Shown one piece after another: positions 1 to 12,724 of a DNA stretch of 64,000 bases; the first letter of the stretch is position 1; each line of letters starts with the position of its first letter. A model generated the notes under the pieces. That model was not told the DNA's origin. It was given only the letters and a program-made list of their open reading frames with translations, and searched no databases. Source of the stretch: Microbispora corallina (GTDB lineage Bacteria; Actinomycetota; Actinomycetes; Streptosporangiales; Streptosporangiaceae); contig NZ_BOOC01000001.1 in assembly GCF_016863035.1 (NCBI RefSeq), positions 62,001-126,000 on the forward strand, read 5' to 3'. The translations under genes were made by a program, and so were the position numbers.

Positions 1-48
1 CGCCAGATGGGCGAGGTAGCTGGACAGCACCGCCTCGGCCTCGCTCAG
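1..48 (-). CDS. xerD: Probable XerD-like tyrosine recombinase, N-terminal fragment
   Basis: Only about 16 codons lie inside the window, reading LSEAEAVLSSYLAHLA, after which the frame leaves the left edge. The sequence resembles the start of the core-binding domain of XerC/XerD tyrosine recombinases, which resolve chromosome dimers at dif. A recombinase gene following a NUDIX gene is, from memory, common in actinomycetes. The gap to the NUDIX stop is 17 nt, so co-transcription is likely. The start is unclear. An in-frame TAG closes the frame upstream, and the only codon well spaced from the G-rich ribosome site is CTG at 48-46. The first canonical start is GTG at 30-28. The name is inference from context and a very short sequence. 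Confidence 0.4.
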   Translation of the reverse strand, partial: MSEAEAVLSSYLAHLA

Positions 49-65
49 GACGTCCCCCTACGGAC

Positions 66-4531
<4,466 letters not shown>

Positions 4532-4698
4532 CGACCTCGCCCGGGCGGGCATGGCCGGCCGTCAGGCCATGCGCCCCGATGCCCGGACCGCCCGTCATCG
4601 CACGCGTCGACAAGCTGGAGGCGTGAGCGGCGCCGGGCACGCCCGTATGGGCCACGCGGGCGGGCGGAATCCGTCAGGGCGGGCCGTGAACGGGGGCG

Positions 4699-5313
4699 TC
4701 AGGGCGCGCGCCCGGGATCGGCGGCGGCGCGGACCCGGCGGTTCTCGCGGTAGCGGCGCACCCGCCGGACCAGCCGCCACGCGACCACGGCGAGGACGAC
4801 GAGCGCGACGATCACCAGCACCGGCACGAAGATCGCGATCAGGCTCATGCCGAGGGAGCTCACGTCCTCGACCGTGCTGACCACCGGCGCGCCCACCCCG
4901 GCCGTGGTGGCGTTCACCACGGGCCGCGCCCCGGCCTTGATCAGGTGGACGGTGAGGGCGACCACGATGCCCAGCACCCACCCCACCGCCGGGTGCTCAG
5001 CCATCCAGGCCGAGTTGTCCAGCTTGGCCGCTGCGGCCGTCGCGCTGAAGACCACGCCGCCCGCCGCGGGCCGCACGGCGGTCTGGATGATGTCGTTGAC
5101 GTGGTCGACCACGGGAACCTTGTCGAGGACGAACTCCGCGACCAGCAGCACGGCGATGATCGCCAGCACCCAGCCGTTGGACAGCCACGCGTACTCGTGC
5201 GGCAGCCGTACGGCGTCGCTGAAGTTGGCGAGCAGGCCGACGACCATCAACGGGATGTACGCGTTGAGCCCGGCCGCGGTCGACAGTCCGAGCCCGGTCA
5301 GCGCCGCGAACAT
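4699..5313 (-). CDS. DUF4126 family membrane protein
   Basis: A 204-residue integral membrane protein. The opening GLGLSTAAGLNAYIPLMVVGLL, the central DKVPVVDHVNDIIQTAVRP and about four hydrophobic segments match the DUF4126 family, whose function is not established. The C terminus is Arg-rich and cytoplasmic in a simple positive-inside reading. The start ATG is preceded by GGAGGAGG, a strong ribosome-binding site. It shares its strand with the zinc-ribbon gene upstream (gap about 105 nt) but no functional link is evident. Confidence 0.82.
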   Translation of the reverse strand: MFAALTGLGLSTAAGLNAYIPLMVVGLLANFSDAVRLPHEYAWLSNGWVLAIIAVLLVAEFVLDKVPVVDHVNDIIQTAVRPAAGGVVFSATAAAAKLDNSAWMAEHPAVGWVLGIVVALTVHLIKAGARPVVNATTAGVGAPVVSTVEDVSSLGMSLIAIFVPVLVIVALVVLAVVAWRLVRRVRRYRENRRVRAAADPGRAP

Positions 5314-5418
5314 GAACCACCTCCTCCGCTACGCGAGACACCCTCGCGTTCACTCAACGGACGGGCGGCCTCGCGTGTCCCCGCTTACTACCTCGGATCG
5401 CGCGGCCGACACACGGAT

Positions 5419-6006
5419 TCACGCCCCCGGCGCCTCGACCAGCGCGTCGAGGAAGCGGGTGATCTCTTCGGCACGGGCTCCTCTCTTGCCGAGGGCACTC
5501 ATGCGCTGCGCCTGCTCGGTCGTCGGGAGGAACCCGACCAGCAGGGCCGGCAGGAACAGCCGCCGCATGAGCAGCTCGGGGGCCGACACGCCCTCGGGAC
5601 GGCGGACGACCGAGACGTTCACCCGGACGGCGTGCTCGTTGCCCGGCGGCACCCCGGGACGGTCGGCCTCGATCGCCGCGTAGCGGAATCCGTGGGCGAG
5701 GTCGCAGCGCGGGCATCCGGCCCGGCGGCCGAGGGCGCCGCCGCACTCCCCGCACGTCAGCCGGTCGAGGGCGGCGTCCACCACCCGCCAGTCGTGCCGG
5801 TGCGGCTCGTCGGCCACCATCCCGGCGACGGCCCGTTCGTCGTCCGCCGACGGGCTGCCGAACTCCGCGAACAAGAACCCCCGCCAGCTCTCCTCCACGA
5901 CGGCGTCCACCAGGGCGGCGCACCGCGGGCAGCCGGGTGCTCCCCCGTACTCCCAGCCCCCACAGGACAGGCATCGCCTCAGGGGTTCGCCGACCGCCGG
6001 TCGCAT
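5419..6006 (-). CDS. Zinc-ribbon hypothetical protein
   Basis: A 195-residue soluble protein that I do not recognise. It has two four-cysteine clusters, CLSCGG..GCPRC at about residues 12-29 and CGECGG..GCPRC at about 86-102, suggesting two structural zinc sites. The middle is acidic and the C-terminal third is basic with short helices. The start ATG has an excellent site, AAGGAGGT, 5 nt upstream. It lies between uvrB and a DUF4126 gene on the same strand, with about 190 nt separating it from uvrB. Function is unknown. Confidence 0.75.
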   Translation of the reverse strand: MRPAVGEPLRRCLSCGGWEYGGAPGCPRCAALVDAVVEESWRGFLFAEFGSPSADDERAVAGMVADEPHRHDWRVVDAALDRLTCGECGGALGRRAGCPRCDLAHGFRYAAIEADRPGVPPGNEHAVRVNVSVVRRPEGVSAPELLMRRLFLPALLVGFLPTTEQAQRMSALGKRGARAEEITRFLDALVEAPGA

Positions 6007-6196
6007 ACCGGACCTCCTTCACCGCGAAACGGCCGCCGGGCGAGCGACGGACGTCGAATCCGGTCGCCGGATCGCGCGGGACGTGACGGTGACGGCGCGC
6101 CGGGGGCCGCCGCCGGCCGCAGGCTAACCGCCCGCGACCGGGCACAGCCACCCGTTTTCCCGGCCCTGCCGGCGGCTCCCGAGTGGCGGCGGGCGC

Positions 6197-8308
6197 CTAC
6201 CGCACGCCGGCTTCGCGCATGTCCCGGACCTCGCGCTTGAGCTCCTTGATCTCGTCGCGCAGCCGGGCCGCCACCTCGAACTGGAGGTCGGCCGCCGCCG
6301 TGTGCATCTGCTCGGTGAGCGATTCGATCAGCGACTCCAGCTGGGCCCGCGGCATCTCGCCCGCGATGGCCTTGGCGTGCTGCCCCGCCGTACGGGACGC
6401 CACCCCCGGGACCGGAGCCTTGCCGCGCGACTGCTGCCGCCCGGCGCCGCCGAGGAGCTGCTCGGTGTCGGCGTCCTCCCGCGCCAGGCTGTCGAGGATG
6501 TCCGCGATCCGCTTGCGCAGCGGCTGCGGGTCGATGCCGTTGGCCTTGTTGTAGGCGATCTGCTTGGCCCGGCGCCGGTTGGTCTCGTCGATCGCCCGCT
6601 CCATGCTGGGCGTGACCTTGTCGGCGTACATGTGGACCTGGCCCGACACGTTGCGGGCCGCGCGGCCGATCGTCTGGATGAGCGAGGTCTCCGAGCGCAG
6701 GAAGCCCTCCTTGTCGGCGTCGAGGATCGACACCAGCGACACCTCGGGCAGGTCGAGGCCCTCGCGGAGCAGGTTGATGCCCACCAGCACGTCGAACTCG
6801 CCCATCCGCAGCTCGCGCAGCAGCTCGATCCGCCGCAGAGTGTCGACCTCGCTGTGCAGGTAGCGCACCCGGATGCCGTTCTCCAGCAGGTAGTCGGTCA
6901 GGTCCTCGGCCATCTTCTTGGTCAGCGTGGTGACCAGCACCCGCTCGTCCCGCTCGGCCCGCGCCCGGATCTCCTCCATGAGATCGTCGATCTGGCCCTT
7001 GGTCGGCTTGATGACGACCTCCGGGTCGACCAGGCCGGTGGGCCGGATGACCTGCTCGACCACGTCGCCCTTGCTCCGCCCCAGCTCGTACGGCCCGGGG
7101 GTGGCGGACAGGTACACGGTCTGGCCGATCCGCTCCAGGAACTCCTCCCACTTCAGCGGGCGGTTGTCCATGGCGGACGGCAGGCGGAAGCCGTGATCCA
7201 CAAGGGTGCGCTTGCGGGAGGCGTCGCCCTCGTACATGGCGCCGATCTGCGGGACGGTCTGGTGCGACTCGTCGAGCACCAGCAGGAAGTCGTCCGGGAA
7301 GAAGTCGAGCAGGGTGTGGGGCGCGGTGCCCGCCTCGCGCCCGTCGATGTGGCGGGAGTAGTTCTCGATGCCGGCGCAGGTGCCGATCTGACGCATCATC
7401 TCGATGTCGTACGTCGTGCGCATGCGCAGGCGCTGGGCCTCCAGCAGCTTGCCCTGCCGCTCCAGCTCGGCCAGCCGGTCGACCAGCTCGGCCTCGATCC
7501 CGGCGATCGCCCGCTCCATCCGCTCCGGGCCCGCCACGTAGTGGGAGGCCGGGAAGATGTGCAGCTCGTCGTCCTCCCCGACGACCTCGCCGGTCAGCGG
7601 GTGGAGGGTGGCCAGCTTCTCGATCTCGTCGCCGAACATCTCGATGCGGACGGCCAGCTCCTGGTAGACCGGGATGACCTCGACCGTGTCGCCGCGCACC
7701 CGGAACGTGCCGCGGGTGAAGGCCAGGTCGTTGCGCGCGTACTGCATGTCGACGAGCTTGCGCAGCAGCTGGTCGCGGTCGATCCGCTGGCCGACCTTGA
7801 GCCCGACCATCCGGTCGACGTACTCCTGCGGGGTGCCCAGGCCGTAGATGCACGACACCGAGGCGACCACGACGACGTCGCGGCGCGACACCAGCGACCA
7901 GGTCGCCGAGTGGCGCAGCCGCTCCACCTCCTCGTTGATCGAGGAGTCCTTCTCGATGTAGGTGTCGCTCTGCGGGACGTACGCCTCGGGCTGGTAGTAG
8001 TCGTAGTACGACACGAAGTATTCGACGGCGTTGCCGGGCAGCATCTCCCGCAGCTCGTTGGCGAACTGCGCGGCCAGCGTCTTGTTCGGCTGCATGACCA
8101 GCGTCGGCCGCTGGACCCGCTCGATGAGCCAGGCCACGGTGGCCGTCTTGCCGGTGCCGGTCGCGCCCAGCAGGACGGTGTCCTTCTCCCCCGCCCTGAC
8201 CCGGCGCTCCAGCTCCGCGATGGCGGCGGGCTGGTCGCCGGACGGCGTCATGTCGGTGACCACCTCGAACGGCGCCACCCTGCGCTGCAGATCCGCGATA
8301 GATGTCAT
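6197..8308 (-). CDS. uvrB: UvrABC excinuclease subunit B
   Basis: UvrB (703 residues) is the damage-verifying helicase subunit of nucleotide excision repair and hands damaged DNA from UvrA to UvrC. Walker A GATGTGKT, the beta-hairpin region [20 protein letters not shown], the DESH box ([12 protein letters not shown]), helicase motifs ending in QTIGRAARN and the C-terminal UVR motif [17 protein letters not shown] are all present. The start ATG was chosen for its site (GGTGAG) and family length; an upstream extension of the frame is non-conserved. I see no LexA-type GAAC/GTTC box in the 270 bp upstream, so SOS control is not visible. Confidence 0.97.
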   Translation of the reverse strand: MTSIADLQRRVAPFEVVTDMTPSGDQPAAIAELERRVRAGEKDTVLLGATGTGKTATVAWLIERVQRPTLVMQPNKTLAAQFANELREMLPGNAVEYFVSYYDYYQPEAYVPQSDTYIEKDSSINEEVERLRHSATWSLVSRRDVVVVASVSCIYGLGTPQEYVDRMVGLKVGQRIDRDQLLRKLVDMQYARNDLAFTRGTFRVRGDTVEVIPVYQELAVRIEMFGDEIEKLATLHPLTGEVVGEDDELHIFPASHYVAGPERMERAIAGIEAELVDRLAELERQGKLLEAQRLRMRTTYDIEMMRQIGTCAGIENYSRHIDGREAGTAPHTLLDFFPDDFLLVLDESHQTVPQIGAMYEGDASRKRTLVDHGFRLPSAMDNRPLKWEEFLERIGQTVYLSATPGPYELGRSKGDVVEQVIRPTGLVDPEVVIKPTKGQIDDLMEEIRARAERDERVLVTTLTKKMAEDLTDYLLENGIRVRYLHSEVDTLRRIELLRELRMGEFDVLVGINLLREGLDLPEVSLVSILDADKEGFLRSETSLIQTIGRAARNVSGQVHMYADKVTPSMERAIDETNRRRAKQIAYNKANGIDPQPLRKRIADILDSLAREDADTEQLLGGAGRQQSRGKAPVPGVASRTAGQHAKAIAGEMPRAQLESLIESLTEQMHTAAADLQFEVAARLRDEIKELKREVRDMREAGVR

Positions 8309-8514
8309 CGCCCGCTCACCACTCCTCGCTCGTCTCGCGGTCGCCCCGTCCCCCGGCTGCCCCGCCGGACGCCGCGCCGCCGGCCGTGCCCTTCGGCGCC
8401 CCGGACCGGCTCTCACCGCACCTCACATAACCTACGCGCCGCCACCGACAATTCCGCCGCCCTCCAGCGGCGGCGCCCGGCGGAGGACCGGGACACGCGT
8501 CCCCGTCCGGGCCT

Positions 8515-8543
8515 TTGCCCGCGCGTGACCCGGTGGTTACGAT
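8515..8543 (+). promoter_or_regulatory. Predicted sigma-70-type promoter for the 8583-11088 cassette
   Basis: TTGCCC at 8515-8520 and TACGAT at 8538-8543 are separated by exactly 17 bp and lie about 40 bp upstream of the first gene of the three-gene cassette. This is a pattern match only. Confidence 0.5.
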
Positions 8544-8582
8544 GCGGGCGGGGGCCGACACCGGCGGATGCGGGGCTGACTC

Positions 8583-9620
8583 ATGGCGGGGTTCAAGGAG
8601 GCCGCTGGCCGTTCCCTCTCATGGGCGGCGAAGAACGTCGACGGCGCGATCGCCCTGGTGCTCGCCGTCGCGGTGGGCGTGCTGGGCGTGCTGCCCGACT
8701 CCGTCCTTAAAGACACGGTGAAGTCCCAGCTCGTCAGCAGCAGCACCCTCGTCATCCTGGCGCTGGTCGCCACCGCCCTCCTGCGCGACCGCGTACGGCA
8801 GGAGCCGGTCGAGGAGGCGATGAACGCGACCTCGGCCGCGATCACCGGGCTCCCGGAGCGGCTGCGCCGCCTCGACGAGCTGGAGGCCCTGGTCGGCGAC
8901 ACCCGCCGGGCGCTGGAGGACATGTCGGTCGTGCGGGTGCTCGGCAGCCAGCACGAGATCGCCCAGGCCCACGCGGACGCGCGGCGCGGCACCGACCGGT
9001 GGACGTTCAAGGGCGGCACCGGCACCTACATCCGCGCCGTAACGCTCCCCGAGTGCGTCGCCGCCGCCCGCCGCGAGAAGCGGCACCTCACGATCCGGCT
9101 GGAGATCATCGACCCGGCCGACGAGGAGGTCTGCGAGAGCTACGCGCACTACCGCCGGTCGCTGTCCGACCGTCCCGACGGCACGGGCGAGGTGTGGACG
9201 ACCGACCGGGCCAGGAAGGAGTCGTTCGCCACCGTGCTCGCGGCGTTCTGGCACCGCCAGCGGTACGGCCTGCTGGACATCGCGGTCGGCCTGTCGTCGG
9301 TGATGACGACGTTCCGCTGGGACCTGTCCAGCCACGCCGTGATCATGACGGTGGAGGACCCCAACCGCGCGATGACCGCCCTCGCCGGCACCTTCTACTA
9401 CGAGAGCTGCGACACCGAGCTGCGCACCAGCCTCGAACAGGCCCGCCGGGTGCCGGTCGACCGGTACAAGACCGTGCCGCTCAGCGACGAGCCGACGGTC
9501 GAGGAGGTCCGCCGGCTCTTCGACCGGATCGACCTGCCCCTGCCCAAGTCGTTCACCGACCGGGACGTCGTCCAGATCACCCGGAAGGCACTGCGGGCGA
9601 AGGACCCGTACGGATCATGA
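8583..9620 (+). CDS. Two-helix membrane protein of unknown function
   Basis: A 345-residue protein that I do not recognise. Two hydrophobic helices at about residues 20-38 and 50-67 are followed by a charged, probably coiled region (70-125) and a soluble domain of about 220 residues. Notable segments are WTFKGGTGTYIRAVTLPECV near 133-152, an acidic IIDPADEEVC, and YESCD near 280. This resembles the layout of two-transmembrane proteins that sit beside signalling or defence genes, but no catalytic motif can be named. Its stop overlaps the next start (ATGA), and the third gene overlaps the second, so it belongs to a tightly coupled three-gene unit behind a good predicted promoter. Confidence 0.7.
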   Translation: MAGFKEAAGRSLSWAAKNVDGAIALVLAVAVGVLGVLPDSVLKDTVKSQLVSSSTLVILALVATALLRDRVRQEPVEEAMNATSAAITGLPERLRRLDELEALVGDTRRALEDMSVVRVLGSQHEIAQAHADARRGTDRWTFKGGTGTYIRAVTLPECVAAARREKRHLTIRLEIIDPADEEVCESYAHYRRSLSDRPDGTGEVWTTDRARKESFATVLAAFWHRQRYGLLDIAVGLSSVMTTFRWDLSSHAVIMTVEDPNRAMTALAGTFYYESCDTELRTSLEQARRVPVDRYKTVPLSDEPTVEEVRRLFDRIDLPLPKSFTDRDVVQITRKALRAKDPYGS

Positions 9621-10270
9621 GATACCAGGACGTGCTGGACACGATCGACGGCGGCCGCACCCGCAAGTGGGCGCTGGAGGTCCTCGGCGAGATCGCCGCG
9701 GGCGGGTCCGGCGTGCGCGCGGTCCGCCACCCCCTCGGGTTCCTCTGCCTGCCGGTCGAGCGGGCGGGCGAGTTCGGCGTGTGCGTGCACGTGTGGTCGG
9801 CCGGCGCCGCGCACGCGGTGAGCACGACGTCGCAGGTCCACTGCCACAGCTGGGACCTGGTCAGCCACGTGCTCTACGGCCAGGTCCGCAACGTCCACGC
9901 GGTGGTGGCCGACGCCGCCGACCACCCCACCCACCGCGTCTTCGAGGTCGTCAGCACGCCGGACGGCGACGTGATCAGGCCGACCGGCCGCACCGTCCGG
10001 TACGCCGCCGGGCGGGCCGAGCTGTTCGGCCCCGGCGACACCTACACGCTCGGGGCCGGCGCGTTCCACAGCAGCGTCATCCCCGAGGGCGGCGAGGCCG
10101 CGACCGTCGCGCTGGGCCGGGGCAGGCCCGGCCTCGGCGACCTGTCGCTCGGCCCGCTCGCCACGCCCCTCCACCACGTGAGGCGCGAACGCCTCGACGA
10201 CGCCGAGACCGCCCGCGCCGCCGAGCTGGCCAGGAGGAGCATATGGACCTCGAACACGCGCGGCGGGTAG
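9617..10270 (+). CDS. Cupin-like protein of unknown function
   Basis: A 217-residue soluble protein. The spacing H75, H77 (VHCHSWD) and a late His151 in GAFHSS, with a GPGD turn before it, looks like the metal-binding beta-barrel of cupin or cysteine-dioxygenase-like proteins. The substrate is not evident. The ATG start overlaps the upstream TGA by the ATGA arrangement, and its own 3' end overlaps the next gene by 28 nt, so all three genes are probably made together. The fold assignment is inference from motif spacing. Confidence 0.65.
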   Translation: MRYQDVLDTIDGGRTRKWALEVLGEIAAGGSGVRAVRHPLGFLCLPVERAGEFGVCVHVWSAGAAHAVSTTSQVHCHSWDLVSHVLYGQVRNVHAVVADAADHPTHRVFEVVSTPDGDVIRPTGRTVRYAAGRAELFGPGDTYTLGAGAFHSSVIPEGGEAATVALGRGRPGLGDLSLGPLATPLHHVRRERLDDAETARAAELARRSIWTSNTRGG

Positions 10271-11088
10271 CCGTCGAGGCCGCGGAGGCCGCCGGGACCG
10301 CCCTCCGGGCGGGCGCCTCCGGTCCCGTCGGCGTCCACCCCAAGGGCCGGTCGGGGGACGTCGTGACCGACCTCGACCTCGCCGCCGAACGCATCCTCCT
10401 CGACCGCATCCGGGCCGCGTTCCCCACGCATCGGATCGTCGCCGAGGAGTCGGGCGTCCACGGCGGCGGCGACTGGACCTGGCTCATCGACCCGCTCGAC
10501 GGGACCAACAACGTCGCCATCGGGCTGCCCGCCTACGTCGTGGGGCTCGCCCTGTGCTCCGGGGGGCGCCCGCTGCTCGGCGTCGTCCACGACCCCGTCA
10601 CCGGGCACACCTGGTCGGCCGTGCGCGACGCGGGCGCGCTCGGCCCGTCCGGCCCGCTGTCCGGTCCCGCGCCGCGCGACCTGCCGCACGGCCCGGTCCT
10701 CGCGTGGACCCAGGGGTACGGCGTCGCCCGCGACGACCCGGCCGTACGGTCCCTGAAGATGACGATGGAGGTACGGGCCCGGCGGGTGCTCCAGCTGTGG
10801 GCGCCGCTGCTGTCGTGGGCCATGCTGGCCCGGGGGGACATCGACGGGATGATCGGCTACCGCGCCGAGGCCGTCGACCTGCCGGCCGGCGCGCTCATCG
10901 CGCAGGAGGCGGGCCTGGAGATCCGCGCCCTCGACGGCGGCCCGTTCGAGGAGGACGTCGACGGGCCCCGGGAGGACCGCAGCTTCGTGGCCGCCCGGCC
11001 CGAGCTGATCGGCGACCTGCTCGCGCTGGTCGCCGAGGCGCGCGTCCTCGCCGCCGCGCTCCCGCCCGCCCCGACCGCGCACGCCTGA
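10243..11088 (+). CDS. Inositol-monophosphatase family phosphatase
   Basis: A 281-residue Mg-dependent, Li-sensitive-type phosphatase. The three metal/substrate motifs are visible: VAEESG, IDPLDGTNNV and the C-terminal AVDLPAGALIAQEAG, in which the usual Trp-Asp reads Val-Asp. The family includes inositol-1-phosphatase, fructose-1,6-bisphosphatase-like, histidinol-phosphatase and 3'-phosphoadenosine phosphatase members; which one this is cannot be decided. The start ATG has a perfect AGGAGG 6 nt upstream and overlaps the cupin-like gene by 28 nt. Its last codons and stop are inside a 36-bp tandem repeat. Confidence 0.82.
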   Translation: MDLEHARRVAVEAAEAAGTALRAGASGPVGVHPKGRSGDVVTDLDLAAERILLDRIRAAFPTHRIVAEESGVHGGGDWTWLIDPLDGTNNVAIGLPAYVVGLALCSGGRPLLGVVHDPVTGHTWSAVRDAGALGPSGPLSGPAPRDLPHGPVLAWTQGYGVARDDPAVRSLKMTMEVRARRVLQLWAPLLSWAMLARGDIDGMIGYRAEAVDLPAGALIAQEAGLEIRALDGGPFEEDVDGPREDRSFVAARPELIGDLLALVAEARVLAAALPPAPTAHA

Positions 11089-11136
11089 CGGCCCACGCCC
11101 AGCGCCCCGACCGCGCACGCCTGACGGCCCACGCCC
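11068..11136 (+). repeat. 36-bp tandem duplication spanning a stop codon
   Basis: A 33-bp identical segment occurs at 11068-11100 and 11104-11136 (period 36). The first copy encodes the C-terminal PTAHA and TGA of the phosphatase gene; the second repeats that end, including the TGA, in non-coding DNA before the convergent TetR gene. Confidence 0.85.
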
Positions 11137-11154
11137 CGGCGAACAGCCGGCCGG

Positions 11155-11718
11155 TCAGGGGCCGAGCAGGGCGACGGCGAGGTCGCGGACCGACCGCCTC
11201 AGCCGTTCCACGCCCCCGTCGGCCATGACGTGGCGCACCAGGTCGCCGTCGAAGAGCGCGAGCAGCGCGTGCGCGGCGAAGCCGGCGTCGAGGTCCGGGC
11301 GGATCTCCGCGACGAGGGCGGTCAGGTGGCCGTGCCAGCGGACGTACGTCGGGTCGGCGTACCGGTCCTCGGCGCACACCCGCTCGTGCGCGGCGAACAG
11401 GGCAACGTTCCGGCCGGCGAGCTCGGCGAGCTCACCGAGGAAGCCCAGCAGCCGGGAGCGCGGAGGGGCGCCGGGGCCGAGCGCCGTGCCCGGGGTCGCG
11501 ACGGCCTCGGCGAGCCGGGCCGCCCTCTCGGCCAGCAGTTCCTGGAACAGGCCCGCCCTGCTCCCGAACCGCCGGAAGACCGTGCCCTTGCCGACGCCCG
11601 CCCTGGCGGCGACCTGGTCGAGGGAGAACCGCTCGGGGCCGTGCTCGGCCAGCAGCTCCTCCGTCGCCCGCAGGACGGCGAGGCGGTTGCGGGCGGCGTC
11701 GGCGCGTTCCCGGACCAC
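11155..11718 (-). CDS. TetR/AcrR-family transcriptional regulator
   Basis: A 187-residue TetR-type repressor. The N-terminal helix-turn-helix is at about residues 12-55 (ATEELLAEHGPERFSLDQVA then GVGKGTVFRRFGS), followed by an alpha-helical ligand domain. The GTG start at 11718-11716 was chosen because GAGGGAG lies 7 nt upstream; longer in-frame versions run into the divergent gene. It is divergent from a quinone oxidoreductase gene, and the 96-bp gap carries two copies of GGACC-N3-GGTCC. It therefore probably represses that gene and itself, released by an electrophile or quinone-like ligand. That role is inference. Confidence 0.88.
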   Translation of the reverse strand: MVRERADAARNRLAVLRATEELLAEHGPERFSLDQVAARAGVGKGTVFRRFGSRAGLFQELLAERAARLAEAVATPGTALGPGAPPRSRLLGFLGELAELAGRNVALFAAHERVCAEDRYADPTYVRWHGHLTALVAEIRPDLDAGFAAHALLALFDGDLVRHVMADGGVERLRRSVRDLAVALLGP

Positions 11719-11732
11719 TCGACCACTCCCTC

Positions 11733-11762
11733 TTGTAACCGGACCGGCGGTCCTCCTAGTAT
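11733..11762 (+). promoter_or_regulatory. Predicted promoter of the quinone oxidoreductase gene
   Basis: TTGTAA at 11733-11738 and TAGTAT at 11757-11762 are 18 bp apart. The first TetR-type palindrome lies inside the spacer, so repressor binding would block RNA polymerase directly. Confidence 0.5.
11741..11753. promoter_or_regulatory. TetR-type operator 1, GGACC-N3-GGTCC
   Basis: The palindrome GGACCGGCGGTCC lies in the divergent intergenic region between the TetR gene and the oxidoreductase. Its half-sites are identical to those of operator 2; the two centres are 38 bp apart. Confidence 0.6.
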
Positions 11763-11778
11763 CCCATGGGAGGAATGC

Positions 11779-11791
11779 GGACCATTGGTCC
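11779..11791. promoter_or_regulatory. TetR-type operator 2, GGACC-N3-GGTCC
   Basis: GGACCATTGGTCC; with flanking bases the palindrome extends to CGGACCA-T-TGGTCCG. It sits downstream of the predicted transcription start of the oxidoreductase gene and matches operator 1 in both half-sites. Confidence 0.6.
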
Positions 11792-11814
11792 GGATAATGA
11801 CGGAAGGAAGTGGC

Positions 11815-12711
11815 GTGCGCGCGCTGATCGTCTCCCCCGGCGGACCCCTGCTCACCCAGGACGTGCCGGAGCCCGAGCCCCGCCCGGACGAGGCGCTGGT
11901 GGAGGTGCGGCACGCCTCCGCCAACTTCGGCGAGCTGCGCCACGCGGCGGGCCTGCCGCCGGGCACGGTGATGGGCTACGACGCCGCGGGCGTGGTCCTG
12001 CGGCCGGCATCCGACGGGAGCGGGCCGGGGGCGGGCGAACGGGTCGTCGCCTTCGGGGCGGGAGCCTGGGCCGAGCGGGCCGCGTTCCCCACCGGCTCGC
12101 TGGCCGTCGTGCCCGCGGGGGCGGACCTGGCCGAGGCGGCCGCGCTCCCCCTGGCCGGGCTCACGGCCCTGCGGACGATCCGGGCGGCCGGGCCGGTCCT
12201 CGGGCGGCGGCTGCTGGTCACCGGGGCGTCCGGCGGCGTCGGCCGCTACGCCGTCCAGCTGGCCAGGCGGGCCGGGGCGTACGTGATCGCCTCGGTCGGC
12301 GCGCCCGGACGCGGTGAGGGCCTGCGCGAGCTGGGGGCCGACGAGGTCGTCGTCGGCCTCGACGGCCTGGCGCCGGTCGACGTCGTGCTGGAACTGACCG
12401 GCGGCCCGGCGCTGGTGCGCTGCTGGGAGCTGCTGCGCCCGGGCGGCAGCCTGCAGAGCGTCGGGTGGGCCTCCGGCGAGCCGGCCGTCCTGCCGCCCGG
12501 GTGGAACTTCTCGCTCGGGCCGGCCCGGACGCTCAGCTCGTTCGGCGACGTGTCCGAGCCCGGCCCCGACCTGGCGTACCTCGCCGGCCTGCTGACGTCC
12601 GGCGGCCTGTCCGCCGAGGTGGCCTGGCGCGGGTCGTGGGAGCGGATCGGCGAGGCGTCCCGCGCGCTGCTCGGCCGGCGCCTGGCCGGGAAGATCGTCA
12701 TGGACCTGTAG
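11815..12711 (+). CDS. Quinone oxidoreductase-like MDR-family dehydrogenase
   Basis: A 298-residue medium-chain dehydrogenase/reductase. The N-terminal GroES-like domain (residues 1-110) is followed by a Rossmann domain with LLVTGASGGVGRYAVQLARRAG. The structural zinc cysteines are absent, as in the quinone oxidoreductase subgroup, which reduces quinones or enones with NADPH. The GTG at 11815 was chosen over an in-frame ATG 18 nt upstream because GGAAGGAAG lies 4 nt upstream and the family begins MRALIV. The promoter and operators upstream point to control by the divergent TetR protein. Confidence 0.88.
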   Translation: MRALIVSPGGPLLTQDVPEPEPRPDEALVEVRHASANFGELRHAAGLPPGTVMGYDAAGVVLRPASDGSGPGAGERVVAFGAGAWAERAAFPTGSLAVVPAGADLAEAAALPLAGLTALRTIRAAGPVLGRRLLVTGASGGVGRYAVQLARRAGAYVIASVGAPGRGEGLRELGADEVVVGLDGLAPVDVVLELTGGPALVRCWELLRPGGSLQSVGWASGEPAVLPPGWNFSLGPARTLSSFGDVSEPGPDLAYLAGLLTSGGLSAEVAWRGSWERIGEASRALLGRRLAGKIVMDL

Positions 12712-12724
12712 CGCCGGAGGCGGC

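Noticed and set aside
4532..4698. Very small open frames between the flavoenzyme and DUF4126 genes
   Set aside because: Frames of 15-20 codons exist but lack ribosome sites and any support.
8309..8582. LexA/SOS box upstream of uvrB
   Set aside because: No GAAC or GTTC half-site was found in this interval, so SOS control cannot be supported.
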